Both the position numbers and the translations under genes were made by a program. This document shows positions 47,846 through 61,198 of a DNA stretch of 64,000 nt, one piece after another. The notes beneath the pieces were generated by a model. It was not told where the DNA came from. It saw nothing but the letters and a program-made list of their open reading frames with translations, and did not search any database. Position 1 is the first letter of the stretch; every line of letters begins with the position of its first letter. The stretch comes from Tetrastigma voinierianum (lineage: Eukaryota > Streptophyta > Magnoliopsida > Vitales > Vitaceae). Where the stretch lies: NCBI GenBank assembly GCA_016808115.1, contig JAEQBH010009464.1:22280-86279 (forward strand). The letters are read 5' to 3'.

Positions 47846-50800
47846 AAGCTCATCAATTGTATTTAATTACGTGCACTATCTCCTTTTTAAAATGAGTTCC
47901 TCTCTCGAAACTTTTAAGCCATGGTTTTTAAACCCTCCTTGTTTCACATCCATCAGGTCCTCTTTAACTTTAATATGTCTCTGTTTCCAAATTCTATACT
48001 TTGCTACCACGTCCACTTTACTCTTTACTCCTTTCACCTGAGCATAGTGCCATAAAGCCCTCGTTGATGCCATCACGATGACTTTTCTGTATCTATGTTT
48101 GTTCTAAAGCGGTTGATCTCTGTGGTGATGATGTAAGTAGTATTTTTTTCATCCCGATCTCAAGACTAAGTAAACAGCGGTAGTTATTTTCATTTGCCTT
48201 CTTCGCCACTCATTTCTGGTTTCATTTCTTCCATATGGTGTTTAGATTCACCTTTCTTGTTCGCCCTTTTGCTCTCTCTATATCGCGCTTTGTTACCCAT
48301 CTTAAATCAAGCTGCCTTTTGTTTCATCTTTGTATCTGTTTTAAGTACTGCCATGCCTTTCACCACCTTTTCACGGAAGAAACCTTTCTACGGGTTTAGG
48401 GATGAGCGTTGAATAACGGGCTGCATTCCATTCACGGTTACTCATATTATATTCAAAAATACCTTAATTCAGCCAGGATCGCCAATGATCACGAGATGCG
48501 AACTTATTGATTGACATACCTTTGATCTGTGACCTTTCCACTTTCATAATATGGTTTCTTAGTCTTTGCTTTGATTGGAGGATTAAATGATGTGGACGAA
48601 TCCGGAAAATAATTATTGCCCATGGTTAAAACCTGTTCTCCTCGATCACTGTAATAGAGAGGAGATCTTTCTTTAAGGTATTCACCCCAATTAAATCTAC
48701 TTTCTCCATTAATCAATATAGCAAGAAATATATCATTTAGATTTACTATATCAATACTTTCTAAGGAATGAATGGTATATTGATATTAATGGAAAACATT
48801 GTCTTTTTCTCTTTTGCTATCATCATTAGACATGGCGATTTTATTAGGACTAGCAGAATCATGGTTCTGTACCAGATGGAAGTTTTGGGTGAATGGATGG
48901 ATATGATGTTTCCACATTTTTTTTATGACTTATATGTTTTGAGCATATATGCACATCCAGGCTTAATTTGAGTTTTTGGATCAGTCTCACCAGATATTTA
49001 TGTTTTTTGATGGTCATCCGAAACTGTTTGGACATTTAGTTTCCATATTCGGAAAGGATCTTTAGTTTGATTTTATTACTATTATGATTTCTTTTTTGAA
49101 ATACGGGAAGGTGAGCTAGAGGTTTGGGTTTTTATATATCTTGCAAATGTGATGTTTCGGTTTGAGAAAAGAAACTTTGATTTTTCTCCTTGGATCTCAA
49201 AATTAGTAGAAGATTAAGTTTTTTGAGTTCTTCACTTCTTATTTTTCATATATAGTCACTGTTTCTTATTTGGTTTCTTTATAAAATAGTTTCTCCTTCC
49301 ACTATCTACATTTTCGAGAATGACTTGCTCCTTGAGTTTATCAAAATGGGTTCTTCTTCCCTGTCTTGAGTTGTGAAGCCAGAACAAGAATAGGGTGAAA
49401 GAAAAATGATGACAACAAGAGGCCGAGAAAGAGAAGACAACGACCTACCCACGGGGTTCCAAAGTTATTCGCATGTAGAAAGGGCTCGACGATTCTTTGA
49501 CACACTTCGCCACCGTATTTCTTTGTTTTTTGGTTTTTGAAGTTCTCCGCTCATGCCTGTTTGCTTTTGGTTTCCTATTTAGTTTGGTTTCGAATTTGAT
49601 TGGTTTTTCTTCTTTGGAAAAATTTTAACATTATCACTTATCCATGTATTCTATGTTATGTCTGAACTTTTTTGTATTCTCTTATTAGACTATTAGCCAA
49701 AATAACTATATAATTAAAAACAAGTAACGAAAAGAAGAAAAATAAGTTTTGAACAGGTCAGGTTACCACTTTCAAATTTCAAGAAATGTTTGTGAACCCC
49801 AGCCATATCCACCAGAGGCATCAAGAAAATCCCAGTGCTGACTCAATGGGCTTTCTATAGGAAGTTCAAAAGCACCCTCAGCAGTTGACCGAAAAGAATT
49901 ATGCTGGAAATAAAGTTGGAAGATTTAAATTGAAATTTTGCACAGATTTTGAAAATTGCATATAATTAGCGATTGGCAAATTCTGCTGCACATTACGAAA
50001 ATTGACACCCATCGACTGAATGAAATTGCTTTCACATGAACTGAAATTACAAATTTCTTTTACGTGTTTGTGAATTTACCATCGCGTTGAAATTTTCATT
50101 TTAATGCGCACTCTGGCGGACGATGACACCACTATTGTTTCGCGTTACAGAATCGATCTTGAACTATGGAAGCTTCGTCAAATAAAAATCTAATTAACTA
50201 CCTGTCAGGAGAAGAACAAATGAAGAATTAAAACCTGCTAGAAATTCAAAAATGGTAAGCAGGACCGCGGTGAGCAGTTTCTTTGCATTTTCATTTCATA
50301 TTTCACGAGCCATCTGAATATTTCATAACGATCTAATAAGAGAATACAAGAAGTCTAAACATAACAATATACATAGATAAGTATTCTGACTAATACTAGA
50401 AAATACTATGCAAAGAAAGAATGAATAAGCGGGGAATAAATTAAACTATTTTTGAATCATCATGAATACCTGAATGAATGGCAGAAATCCCAGTAAACCA
50501 GCACATGAATATAGGTACGAATGAATAGATAAAAAGTATAAGATGAAAGTATATACGATCTGGCGTAAATGAGCATTACATGAAAGCATGTGTGAAAACT
50601 CCACTAACATTGACCAGGTGACACCTCGCTTAACCATCCTTGCAGAGCTTCAATGGTGTCGAGGTTGGGTTATTCTGATCATTTCCCATGAGAATGGAAG
50701 TAACATCAACTCATTTGGCAATCACCAAATAGTATGAGGAACCTCCAAACTTGTCTTTCTCGTTTGGTGCCTTGAATTTGAAATAGAGCCCTTGTTCATT

Positions 50801-51829
50801 ACAGGACTATCTTATACCAATAATTGATTAATATCATTTTTGTTTCTTATTTTATTTGGTATAGGTATCAGGTTAATGAAAGACTCGAGATGGTATTTTT
50901 CAAGAAATTTCAAATCATATCATCTAGATATTGTTACTAATATTTTTAGTTTAATACGTGATTTAATTTACTTTAGTAAGATTAAGTTGTGATTACTAAG
51001 ATTTTTATTACTGGATTTCATCTTCAACTAATAATTAATTAGTGTCATTTGTTTATTTATTTTTGTGGTCGGGGTTATTGGAACTCAGGTGGAATTTTTT
51101 TTTGCCGAGACGTATTTTAAGAGATGTATACTTCTTTTATGCACGGGTTGTTAATAATTTTTGGTTAGCCATAATTTATCTATTTGGTTCCTTCAGGTTT
51201 ATTTTTGATCAACCATCTAACCTATCAAATAAGACTTGGTTACATTTATCTTTTGGTATCTTTGATACAAAGTAAAGTTGCTTTAACCTTCTCTTTGAAT
51301 ATATTATTTTGTTTGTATATTATTGAAAGGGAGGACAACTTAAATTCAAATTAACCTGATAACATGTACATCCTGTTTTTTAATAGCTACATACCTTTAC
51401 TGGATGCATTGTGGTTAACAGATAAAGTCTTTGAATTATGAAAACAAGGTATATTTGTATTAAGTATTTAAATTCTAAGCAACAATTTTAAATATGTAAT
51501 AAAGGATTCTTTACATCATTCTTCTTCATTGCAACATTAAAATCTTATTGTTAGAATTTTCAAAGGCTATCACTGTATATCTTCTAATTCAAATTTATAA
51601 TCTATGGTGGAAGATCCTTACGCTACAACATATTTTAAAGAAACCATGATTTATTTGAACACAAACCTTGACATATTATGAGTGGTAGAAAGAAGTTATA
51701 TTGATTAATGAAAAACACATTCATTCTTTGTTTTGCTATGTCAAGGTTGCTAATACTACCCTACCTTGACCTTTGCAATAGATGACATATAGATAAGTAT
51801 GATGACATATAGCCTCGATGACCAGTGAT
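47846..51829. other. AT-rich stretch without genes
   Basis: There is no protein motif, tRNA or LTR terminus that I can support. Short frames (48,194-48,412, 48,768-48,971, 50,446-50,637, 51,042-51,275) are hydrophobic because of T-rich composition and lack other support. 48,465-48,520 weakly resembles 4,365-4,415. A piece at 49,800-49,950 resembles one unit of the tandem array at 61.2-62.4 kb. Confidence 0.55.
49800..49950 (+). repeat. Single diverged unit of the 175-bp repeat
   Basis: TGCTGACTCAATGGGCTTTC (49,836-49,855) is almost identical to TGCTGACTCGATGGGCTTTC in the array (61,535-61,554). It continues with an AGAAAATCCC/AGCACCC-like block in similar spacing. Confidence 0.5.
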
Positions 51830-52324
51830 GCTGGGTCAAGATAAGTCTTTTTCTTATAGTTCGGTTTACTCCCCACCCTAAGTGCACATGTAATGGAAAT
51901 CGAAACACATTGACAAATGCATGATCTACTGCGAATGTCTACATGCCTTATCAATGCCCTGGTCCTCATGAGCTCTCCTCTGGCTGCCATGCGCTGAAAT
52001 TTATTTCAAAACAAAAATATTTGTTTGCATTTAAAATCTTTTGGACATCCTAGAAACCACTGGATAGCCTCAGGCCACTGAAATCTCAGAATCACGGACA
52101 TTCTCATTGTTGGACACTCAAGACACTAGAACTTTATCAAAACCCTTCAGGACTACCCTCAGGAGCATTGGACACCTCAGACACGGAAATATAAGACCTT
52201 TGGACAATTCCCGATAAAACTTTAAAAATCATACAGCTCAGGCTTGGATGATGTCCCATGCTCTGAGGCCCACCATCGGCACCCGACCCTGATGTTGAGT
52301 CTTATATATCCCCTGACCGGTTTA
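51830..52324 (-). repeat. Left part of an older Tekay-type LTR (copy F)
   Basis: 51,870-51,950 matches 12,690-12,770 (CCTAAGTGCACATG, CATGATCTACTG, AATGTCTACATGCC). 52,030-52,324 matches LTR E at 8,340-8,640, including the minisatellite and AAAATCATACA. It ends at 52,324 exactly where a new LTR begins, and its continuation appears at about 57,556. Confidence 0.6.
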
Positions 52325-54140
52325 TGTGGCGCCCCCGAATCCAGGGGTCAGTTGGGTGCCGTCGACTGGAAAATCTATGCATCTCGTATCAAGACTCATA
52401 CCTAAGTAAAAATGGCCTCTTGGGCCATATTAATACTACTAAATAAATATCGACTATGTTCAATGGTCAAAAGTTAAACATTTCTCTTATTTGTATCACT
52501 TAATAAAACACAATTCATCATAATATCAAAAAACCCTTAAACCCTTGGCTTTCTTGAAATGACCTCAGAAAAGCTGGTTTATGGCGCCCACATTATTTTT
52601 GAAAAACAGACCCTCGACGGGGTGGGCTGTATTGATAGTGGAATCTACCTCAACTCAGGGTTCCCTCTCCACCCTAAGTGTATATGCAATGTTTCCAAAG
52701 TACAACACACACTCGAAGTAAATGTGATTCTGCTTAAATGTCTACATGCCCCATTTCCATGTCTCGAGTCCTCTTGAAGCTCATACCTTGCCTAAGCCAT
52801 GTGAAAATAATCCTTTTCAAAACAAAACTTGTTGTTCTTGAAATATACTGCAGTGTCGGTTATGGGACTTCCCTCGAAATGAGTGGTTTAGACTTAGAAA
52901 AGCAGTCCCATATGCATCAGAAATGATCACCATTGGCCCATCTGACCAAATTCTCAGGAGAATCTGTCTGTGAAATTCTTTGCAACCATCAATTAGTTTT
53001 TAAGAAAATTCATATCTTCACTCCACCTAAGTTCTAGGTTACCCGATTCTTTTATATAGAATATTATATGCGTTCAATCATTTTTATACAATATATCAGT
53101 GCATATATTCGTTACATTCACACATATAATTTAACATGGATCGACCATCTTATTTATATAAATGTTATTGATGATAAGTGAACATCTGCGATTATTTCGT
53201 TTGAAGCGATTCACAATCTCATCTCCAATATTCCCACGATTATATTTATATGATGAATAAATCAATTCATCAATTACCTATACACCTGATTATATTCCAT
53301 ATTCGTTTTAGGTCCTACTCTACCATTTTAATTTATTTTATAAATTATGAAATAAACACCCCAAACAGCCCCTACCAGTCTGATTTGTCCAAATGATAAA
53401 TTCTCTAAAAATTCAACAATTAGGTCCGAGTTTGGGGTGAATTAGAATCGTTGAGGCCTCAAGCCAAGTTTGAAACTTATTAAAACACTTAAACAGTGTA
53501 GCTTCAAGTAAGGATAAAACCCTACCTCCTGGGAGTTTGTGAAACTCCTTTTTGAGGTGTCCTCACGTAGCTCTGACCGAATAGATCAACTTTGTGGTCA
53601 ATGAAAACTGCGGTCGATTTTCGTAAATCCCGAAAAAGCGAAGAAGAGAAAAAAAATAAAAATAAATATCTCGGCTCTCACGCCTCCTCAGAGGCGCTCC
53701 TTTTGCCAAAATAGCATTTTGCTTCCTTTTATTGACTTTTGTTTGTATAATATATAATAATAATAATATTATTATTATGTATTTATTGTCAGCTATAATG
53801 TTATTTTTGATACATACGCACCCATATTTGCCTCGTTGGATGATTTCTATCTTCCGAAAAATTTTTATTTCTTTTCAATTCAATTATTTTAAACTAGACT
53901 TGCTTTCGAGCCATTTCGACTTAGAAGTTTCGTCTTGTCCCACGAAGTCATTGGCGATTATCACTAAAAATTAAGTAAATCATTCAAACTATCTCTAATT
54001 TAATAGGCTTTTCCGGTCTTAGATTCGTAAAACCAATTATGGCATAATCCAGTTTAGTTATCAGGGATCTGAAATTTTCAGTTTTCATGAAATTACCATT
54101 TTACCCTTTTTCGAGAAAATTGAGAATTGCTGGGTTTACA
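52325..54140 (-). repeat. 3' LTR of Tekay-type element III (LTR C)
   Basis: It is 1.8 kb, with TGTGGCGCCCCCGAATCC at one end and GGGTTTACA at the other, so TG...CA is kept. It shares CCTCGACGGGGTGG (52,613), TCAAAACAAAACTTG (52,816) and GAAATTACCATTTTACCC (54,089) with the other Tekay-type LTRs. A purine tract follows at 54,141. It contains an ATT/AAT microsatellite at 53,754-53,778. Confidence 0.8.
53754..53778. repeat. (AAT)n/(ATT)n microsatellite in LTR C
   Basis: A short AATAATAAT run turns into ATTATTATT, forming a perfect inverted repeat. It follows TTGACTTTTGTTTGTA, the same context as the longer tract in LTR D. Confidence 0.85.
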
Positions 54141-55640
54141 TTCCCCCTTAACGAGTTCATCACGAAATTCCGCCATCGCATCACTCCGTATACCTTCTGC
54201 AACTCGGGGCCGTGTTGGTGCTGATAGCAGCCTCGGTCCCGCGATCGGCAGGCAGATGGGTTGTCAACTCATCCAGCAGCCGAGGAGCGGCAGCATCAGC
54301 ACCTAATATATCACCACTAGGTCTGCGGCTTTCGTTCTTGGCTTCGATCTGTCACGACCTGGAAATGGACGCTCTGCCGCCAGTGACTGATGCGGAAGCC
54401 TTTGCTGTTAGAAGAAAGTGACTCTCCTTCCTCTTGGCCTTCAACACTTCGCATCCACCGAATAGCTGACGTCTCGATCTCTTCTCTATGCGGGGCTGTC
54501 TGACCATGGAATCCATGTCCCAGTAGGCAAAGTCTGCTATCCTCCCGAATGGACAACTATTGTTCTGAAATCATGGCGCCAGCCACATCATCTTATTATT
54601 ACATGATAAAATCACCAACGTCTGACTGAGTCGAATCGACCATGTACTCCATCATTTGTCATCGTTCACGCCTCGACTCACGGGAACTCTTGGGCTTGCT
54701 GGCATGTATATTAGTGGCGAAAAACCGCTGCCCATAAGGCCCATGGAACTGCGCCTGATCATTGCCTCACAAATCCTGAGGTCTTAACTAGACCCACCAC
54801 ACTTAGGACTCACCGCTCTGTACGGGCTTGACTAAGCGATCATGTTTGTCGGGTAATATCTGTGGCCTCGATACATTCGATCTGTAGGAACCAGTAGTGC
54901 CGCCCTTAGCCGGATCCGCTCCCACAATAGCGTCGGAAGGATGATCTGAACCAAATCTACGAGTTACTGGAGACCTCCACATTCCGTTTTCTTTATCGTG
55001 TAAATGATGCCTTAACTTTGCTCTCAGCTAAGGCACTATTTGGTAGATACTAGTGGTATGGCTGGCACCTGCGTGGGCGACCTCACGGTATAGACTCGAC
55101 TTTTAAACCGCACATGTCGATAGAAACAAACTTTGTTTAACGCCTTTAGGTCGGCTTACTAAATAATGCATGCGATTACTAATAGGCTTAACAACCATGT
55201 TGACGGATTCATCGGCATCGATGGTGCTGCGCCAGCCATCGCGCGACTGAGCCCAGTAAGTGTTCTTTCGCTGTTCGTTTCGTTTTCCCGACCACTGGGT
55301 TATGGTTCTAACTGATTGGCATTAACCACAAACACCACCATATGCATTGCCGCCATACTCGTTTTCCGGCGCTGACCAACGCGCGATCTGCGTTCCGCTT
55401 TCTGCATCATCGTTATTATGGTTTTCCATGATAACAACACCGATACCTGATCGAGCATGAACGCGTCATCGAACCGCGACTGAAACCACGGTATCGATTG
55501 ATTCAGGCGATCCATGAACTCTGGTATTTGTGGCTGCAAGCTCCGATCTTTGACGCGATCTTTGGTCATCAGTTTCTGCCATGATCAGCAATAACCTAAG
55601 CCATATAATCCTCTGACCGGGTGGTGGTAATACGCAATAA
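54141..55640 (-). other. Internal remnant of element III
   Basis: It starts with a polypurine tract (minus strand TAAGGGGGAA at 54,141-54,150), then a block related to the one beside LTR A (GAAATTCCGCC). 54,200-54,560 and 54,880-55,570 are GC- and CpG-richer than the surroundings and give frames of 69-89 codons on both strands, none recognisable. I assign no function. It may be scrambled gag or foreign DNA. Confidence 0.45.
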
Positions 55641-57555
55641 CCGATGCCATCTTTATTGCATTAAATCAAGAGTTAAGGTTTGTTGACTACCGTCTGACCT
55701 AGAAATCTAACAGGTCGTGTCAGGATATGCTGATAAAATGGCCTCTTGTACTGTGGCCAATGCTCTATGAAATAGCTGTCTGACTATCTTCAATAATTAA
55801 AGGTTATGCATTTCTCATATTACCGAATACTTGACCAATTTGATTAATACGTATTATCAGAAAAGTACCATCTAGAAGCCACAACAGGCTTTATTCAATC
55901 ATTTCAGGCGTTTTTATAAGCCCTGGCTTTGAAACTAATGTTCCCTCGGCCAGAATTGAGAACATCCCTTCTGATGGTGGAATCTTACAAATACTCTCCA
56001 CCTAGTGCATATACAGTAACCAATAAACACCTCGGAAGCAATGTGCAGTTACTTGAATAATCTGCATTCTCAATTTCCATAATCTCGGTCTGCCTCTTTA
56101 CTCCTCCACTTACCTAAGCCATGTTTTTGTCATCTTTCAAAAAAAAAACTTTGTTGTTCTTGAAAGTATACCCTAAGTATACGGTAAAATATAGGACCTA
56201 TAGAAGTGAATTGGTTTTGTAAACTTCATAAAAGCAGTCATTGGTCCTGTCTAAAAATGATCTGTTTATTGTCTCCCATTAGAACTATGGGAGAAAATCT
56301 CATCTTGTAAATTCACTTTACATGGCAACCATATTAGTTTTTCACTCAAAATTCATATTCACTTACACTAAATTCTAGTTTACAAATTGCATATAAATCG
56401 TTAATAATCATTTCGATCTGTTTTCTCTGAATATAATAAGATGTGCCGCTATCATTCACCAATTACAGTCACGTGCAATTTTAGCTGGATCTGACACATC
56501 TACGAACTAGCTCATTAGACTTTATTAATGTCTAAAATAAACATCACCCGAGTGAACTCATTTGAACGAACCAATCTCATCTCCAGTGGCTTACACACAC
56601 CTGATTATGTTCCATATAATTGAGCCAAATCTAATTCATACTCAATTGCCCTGTACGCACAATTCTGTTCCACCTTCCATTTAGGTCTCATGCAGCACAT
56701 TTATTTGCCAATTATGAGCAAACACCCCAGGCAGCCCTTACAGTTACGGACTGTCCCGATGGGCTCCAAAATCATCACAAGATTCCAGCAGATTGGGTCC
56801 CGAGTTTTGGAATGAGTCAATCAGCCAGTTAAGGCCTCAAACCATGAGAAACATTTTAAAGGCACTTCATGGTATAACTTCGATCAGTGGTTAACCCACT
56901 ACCTCACGGGGTTTGTAAACTCGACTTTGGTGTCCATGCGTGGCTCTCGTCACGTAAATCAACTTTTTATTACAGTCTAAAGTGAAGAAGCGCTCAGGTC
57001 GGATTTTATTAGTCTGAAAGAAACTGAAGAGATGAAACAAAGTAAATGGTTATCTCTCAAACTCTCAGCGCAGAGCATATATCTTGAAATGGTTTTGTAT
57101 TCCCTTTACTATTTGACTTTTATTTTGTGTATTATTGTTATTATTATTATTATTATTTGTATTATTATTATTAATTTATTACTATGTTATTATTAAATTA
57201 TTATTATTAATATTATTATTATTTTGATCTTTAACTTATATTATACGTTGAGGTCAGTTTTGTCAGAGAAAGAATTTTGTTTCTTTTCAGTTCAATTATT
57301 TTAATTGAACTTGCTTTCAAAGCCATTGTATGACTTACGAGATTTTAGTAAAAATCTGAATCCTGATCTTGATTTATCCTGCGAAAAGTGGTAAAATATT
57401 AAGACTTCTCTCGAATTTGATGAATTTTTACGGATCTTTAGTTCAGTGAGGCAGTTTAGCGCAAATGGTTTGTCGTAGAGATCTAGAAAAGTTTTAGATT
57501 TTCAATTGGAAGTGGTTTGCATACAGGAAAAAATTCTGAATTTTCTGGGGTTTTG
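55641..57555 (-). repeat. 5' LTR of Tekay-type element III (LTR D) with primer-site remnant
   Basis: It aligns with LTR C: AAAATGGCCTCTTG (55,736 and 52,415), CTAAGCCATGT (56,113 and 52,791), AACTTTGTTGTTCTTGAAA (56,147 and 52,823), GAATTATTTTAA-type blocks, and the microsatellite near 57,130. The inner end near 55,641-55,655 reads ATGGCATCGG on the minus strand, a worn primer site. The outer end near 57,555 (TTCTGGGGTTTTG) is approximate. Frames inside are non-coding. Confidence 0.65.
57131..57225. repeat. (ATT)n microsatellite in LTR D
   Basis: About 95 bases of imperfect ATT repeats follow TTTGACTTTTATTTTGTG. The homologous site in LTR C has only about 25 bases. Confidence 0.9.
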
Positions 57556-59105
57556 TGCTCCAACACCTAACTGCGGTCTTAGGTTACCATAGTGGAGCTC
57601 TAGCTTATAAAGATCATTACCCCATTAATGCACTCATCAATGTCTGTCTGATGTTCTGTGCATACAAATGCATAGTGTAATGCATTTATTTCATGTCATG
57701 AATATTTTATAAGCTACCTTCCCAATATAGACAATTCACGGATGGATTTATCCCTCCTACACTGATTTACATGTTATTCAAATATTAGCGGCCTCACATC
57801 CTGCCTTTGAGGATACATTTTGGTATAAATCAATTCGGGGCTAATACCTGATGGGTCCCAAATTTTAACATTCGGTCAAACTTTGGAAGGGTTATAACCA
57901 ACAACTCATGACACCTTTATCGAAACATTCAAATGACTTTTAGCGAAAAAATAGAACAAGTGTGGGAGGAAACCACACCTCACGGAGTTAATCGAAACTC
58001 TACAAATTCGGTATCCATCGCGTGGCTATGATGAGATGACTTTCTCTTCTTGCCTGTAGGAGTTTAGAATGATCAAAATCTGAAAGTTGGAACTCTCTAA
58101 ATCGCCTCCTCTTTGTCTTTCCCTCAACCAGGTTGAATGATTGATCCAGTGAGATGCCTCTCACTTGCCGCTTGTCAACATTCGTGCCGTAGGATTTCAT
58201 CTTATCCTTGTCTTATGATTTCCTCAATGCATGATGCATCAACCATTCGAATTCTAAGTTGACGGCGTCGACTGCGGGAACTCCGCCATGTCTCTGTCAT
58301 GAGACCTTCTACGTCACTTCATACATTGGCCTTTCCATTCCGCCACTCACAATCACCCTCATTCCCTCGAGGTTAATTTAATAGTGTATTTGGGCTGATT
58401 CTGCCAAAAAAGCTGGATCGTCTTTCAAATTTACAAATATGAAATAAGACCAATTTGGCCCGTTCGCCGCCTCCTCTGGTCTCAATCACGTTCTAATCGA
58501 CCCTCGAATGGCGTCTACGTTTTGTCCCATGCACGAGAGGTCCACATTTGGTGGTAACGGTGTAGTGATTTTCATGATTCCCTCCACTAAGTGTATGCGA
58601 CCTTTTCGTATTCAACCAAACATACCTGTTACATAGTACCACATATTATATGGATGAAATATTTTGCTCTATTTACAATACGACTAAAACCCTCACCTAG
58701 CCAAATGTGAAAAACATCATTTAATAACATTTTGAATTTCAGCATCTTACCAGTTTGATGCAGCCTCATTGGACGGACTACTCTAAGTGAATTCTTTGGA
58801 TCATTTCAAACAGTCATGCGGTCGACCTGAGATCGACTGATGGACAAACTCTCAAGCATTCTTAGTGCTTTCACCATTGCTGCCTAACCATTTTCTTTTA
58901 ATCTTTATATATTACTCACTATTACTCTGGGATAAGATTTTGCAAATCGATATTTAAACTTTCTGATAAATTCAATTATCTGTTAATCATTGCCACCACC
59001 ATGCGATTATCACAAATCTCATCACCATGTTAATATCAAACTGCATGCTAAAATATGTTAAACAACAACATCAACATACCATGAATTAATTACTAATTAT
59101 AGGCG
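57556..59105 (-). repeat. Continuation of Tekay-type LTR F
   Basis: 57,650-58,270 follows LTR E in order: TGCATTTATTTCATGTCA (57,678; compare 8,720), GACAATTCACGG (57,729; compare 8,772), TTATTCAAATAT (57,772; compare 8,811), TTTAGCGAAAAAATA (57,940; compare 8,985), TCTCACTTGCC (58,158; compare 9,224), and GCATGATGC (58,229; compare 9,312). 58,300-59,105 is less clear and shows no gene. Confidence 0.55.
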
Positions 59106-59109
59106 CGGG

Positions 59110-61031
59110 GTATTCCCCATTGCGAGAAAGAGGCGAAATCTTATATTTGTTAAAAATCAGGAATTTTATTCTCTGGATCTCGGATGATGAAACGGGCTTT
59201 ATCAATTTGGATCATCTACAGTCCAGCTGGCATGTTAATTGGTCAAATTAAGGAATGATTCTGGGATGTACGGTTTTGAACATTGCATTTCGAATGGTAA
59301 AGCGATGATGATGTGACAAAAGTCTACATAACATAAGTAATCATCGTACCTAAATAACGATAAAATGATGAAAGAGAAATGGATGAGTGAGAGATAGTCT
59401 TAGGATAATGGCGGAAAGAAGGGACATAAGTGTTCGAGAGGCCTGACGAGATATCAAACCAATTTGCATATGTGCAGTCTCTTATTTTTGTGACCAGCAG
59501 CGAAGACACAGAATGGATCTGATGATTGGAACTGTACAGAGAAAGGACCTAGTTCTCTAATTTCGGAAAATCGACCGTGTAGACTATGCCGAGACAAGAA
59601 GGAAAATGGCTCTACGCTGAAATTTAGTGAGCTCAAGTTTAGAAAATTCGATATCCGCAAGGTGAGGATTTATCTTACTGGGTTTGTTCTTTGTTAAGTA
59701 CTTTGTTAATGTTTGATTGAATAGTGAGTAATGAGTAGTTTGATGGATCCCAAATCTCTTGAATAGAGATTATAACAATTTTGAAACCCAAATGATCTGA
59801 CTATGGCTGTCTGACAGCTGGATGGGTTAATTGTGCATTTATGTGTTAATGCATGCCCCGGTATATGTGTTTGAAATATAGCATTAAACAGGGTTCTAAA
59901 TGAGCGATGATTTGATGAGTGGTGAACGATCAAATACGAAGGTTTCCTAATTTCTATCGGGCCAAACAATATGAACTAATTTTTTGTGTGTAATCTGATT
60001 TGGGTGATATTCAGGATTGAATCATAGTTTGATCATTAGCAGCCATATGTGACTAATTTTGGTATGTGCGATATTGAAATATATGTTTTGTGATTAATTA
60101 ATAACGAATATATGCATGATTATATTTATATATGTGGTAAATAATTATGTCTCTTCATAAACAGGACCACCTAAAATGATAGGAGTGAGTGCGCGAGGTG
60201 ATTCTTGAGAGAATGGTTTGGAGGTTCTCTAATAATAAACCAGCAAAGATGGTCACCATAAAAAATATGATAATAGAAATTAGGCCCAGATTGATATACC
60301 TTCAGATAATCCACACATATCTTCAGTATCGTGGTCTGGCCCAATTGTCTCCCTCTGGAAGGTTGTGAATACAACTAAGGTTCTCTAGCCCGCCCAGCTT
60401 AGGTAGGTGTAGAGAAATTAGGAGGACTTCCAGGGATGGCAGGATGATCAGTTAGACATTCAAGTAGGATCATGCATTTGCTTGAATGTGTGTTGTTGCT
60501 GGAGCCACTTTATGCGCCCAGGTGAGATAGCCTTGGGTGGATTCTCTTCATGACGTGGCTAGCTGCAATGGGGACCCTGCTGATGCGGGGGGCGTGTGAG
60601 AGGCGGTTCATCATAGGGCGTTTGAAAGCGAATGCAAACTTTGATGTGTTTCATGTATTAGAATGTTTTCGTTTAATATGCTGGCGGCATAGTAGTGTCT
60701 TTCTTGCTGATCTCTAGTTCGGATGTTTCATGATTAGTTGCCGTTAATCGACGTTTCCCTAAATGCATGATGGTCTGTGGATGGTTGGGACCAACATGTT
60801 TGTGGATTGTTCTGTATCCGGGGCTTTGAGGTCATTTTTACTCGAACATGGTTGCCATACCTGGACACGTGGTCCTTCCATATAACCCCAGACGGAGTTG
60901 CTCTGGTGTTGTATTTGGGGTGACTCCTTGTACAAAGAGTCGGTCTCTGGTCTGTCAGGTGACCTGACAATACTAGTATTGTGTGGTTTGGCAGATGATC
61001 TGTGGACCCCGAATTGGGGCGTCCTGATAAT
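59110..61031 (+). repeat. Chromovirus LTR L3, + orientation
   Basis: It matches L1 (2,217-4,213) in order and length; landmarks are listed there. It ends near GGACCCCGAATTGGGGCG (61,003-61,020). I see no primer site after it and no integrase or polypurine tract before it, so it may be a solo LTR or a fragment. The short minus-strand frames at 59,706-60,970 are antisense to the LTR and unsupported. Confidence 0.6.
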
Positions 61032-61198
61032 TATATAATACTTTCCCATCATTGCCCATATTGTATCATATAGCATACATTAACATGTTATATTCTGCTA
61101 GTATTTATTTACATAATATAACACACAACCCCTAATGCCTTCCTCTTTGCTCAATTATTGTAATGTCTCACTGAACATGGATCAGCTATTAGGCTCTT

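Larger units (their letters stand above)
52325..57555 (-). mobile_element. Tekay-type element III, short internal region, defective
   Basis: Two LTRs (52,325-54,140 and about 55,655-57,555) flank 1.5 kb of internal DNA with a polypurine tract at one end and a primer-site remnant at the other, so orientation is minus. No gag or pol block is readable between them, so most of the coding region is lost. It sits inside the older LTR F: 51,830-52,324 and 57,556-58,270 align to consecutive parts of LTR E (8,340-8,640 and 8,690-9,320). No clean target-site duplication is seen. Confidence 0.7.
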
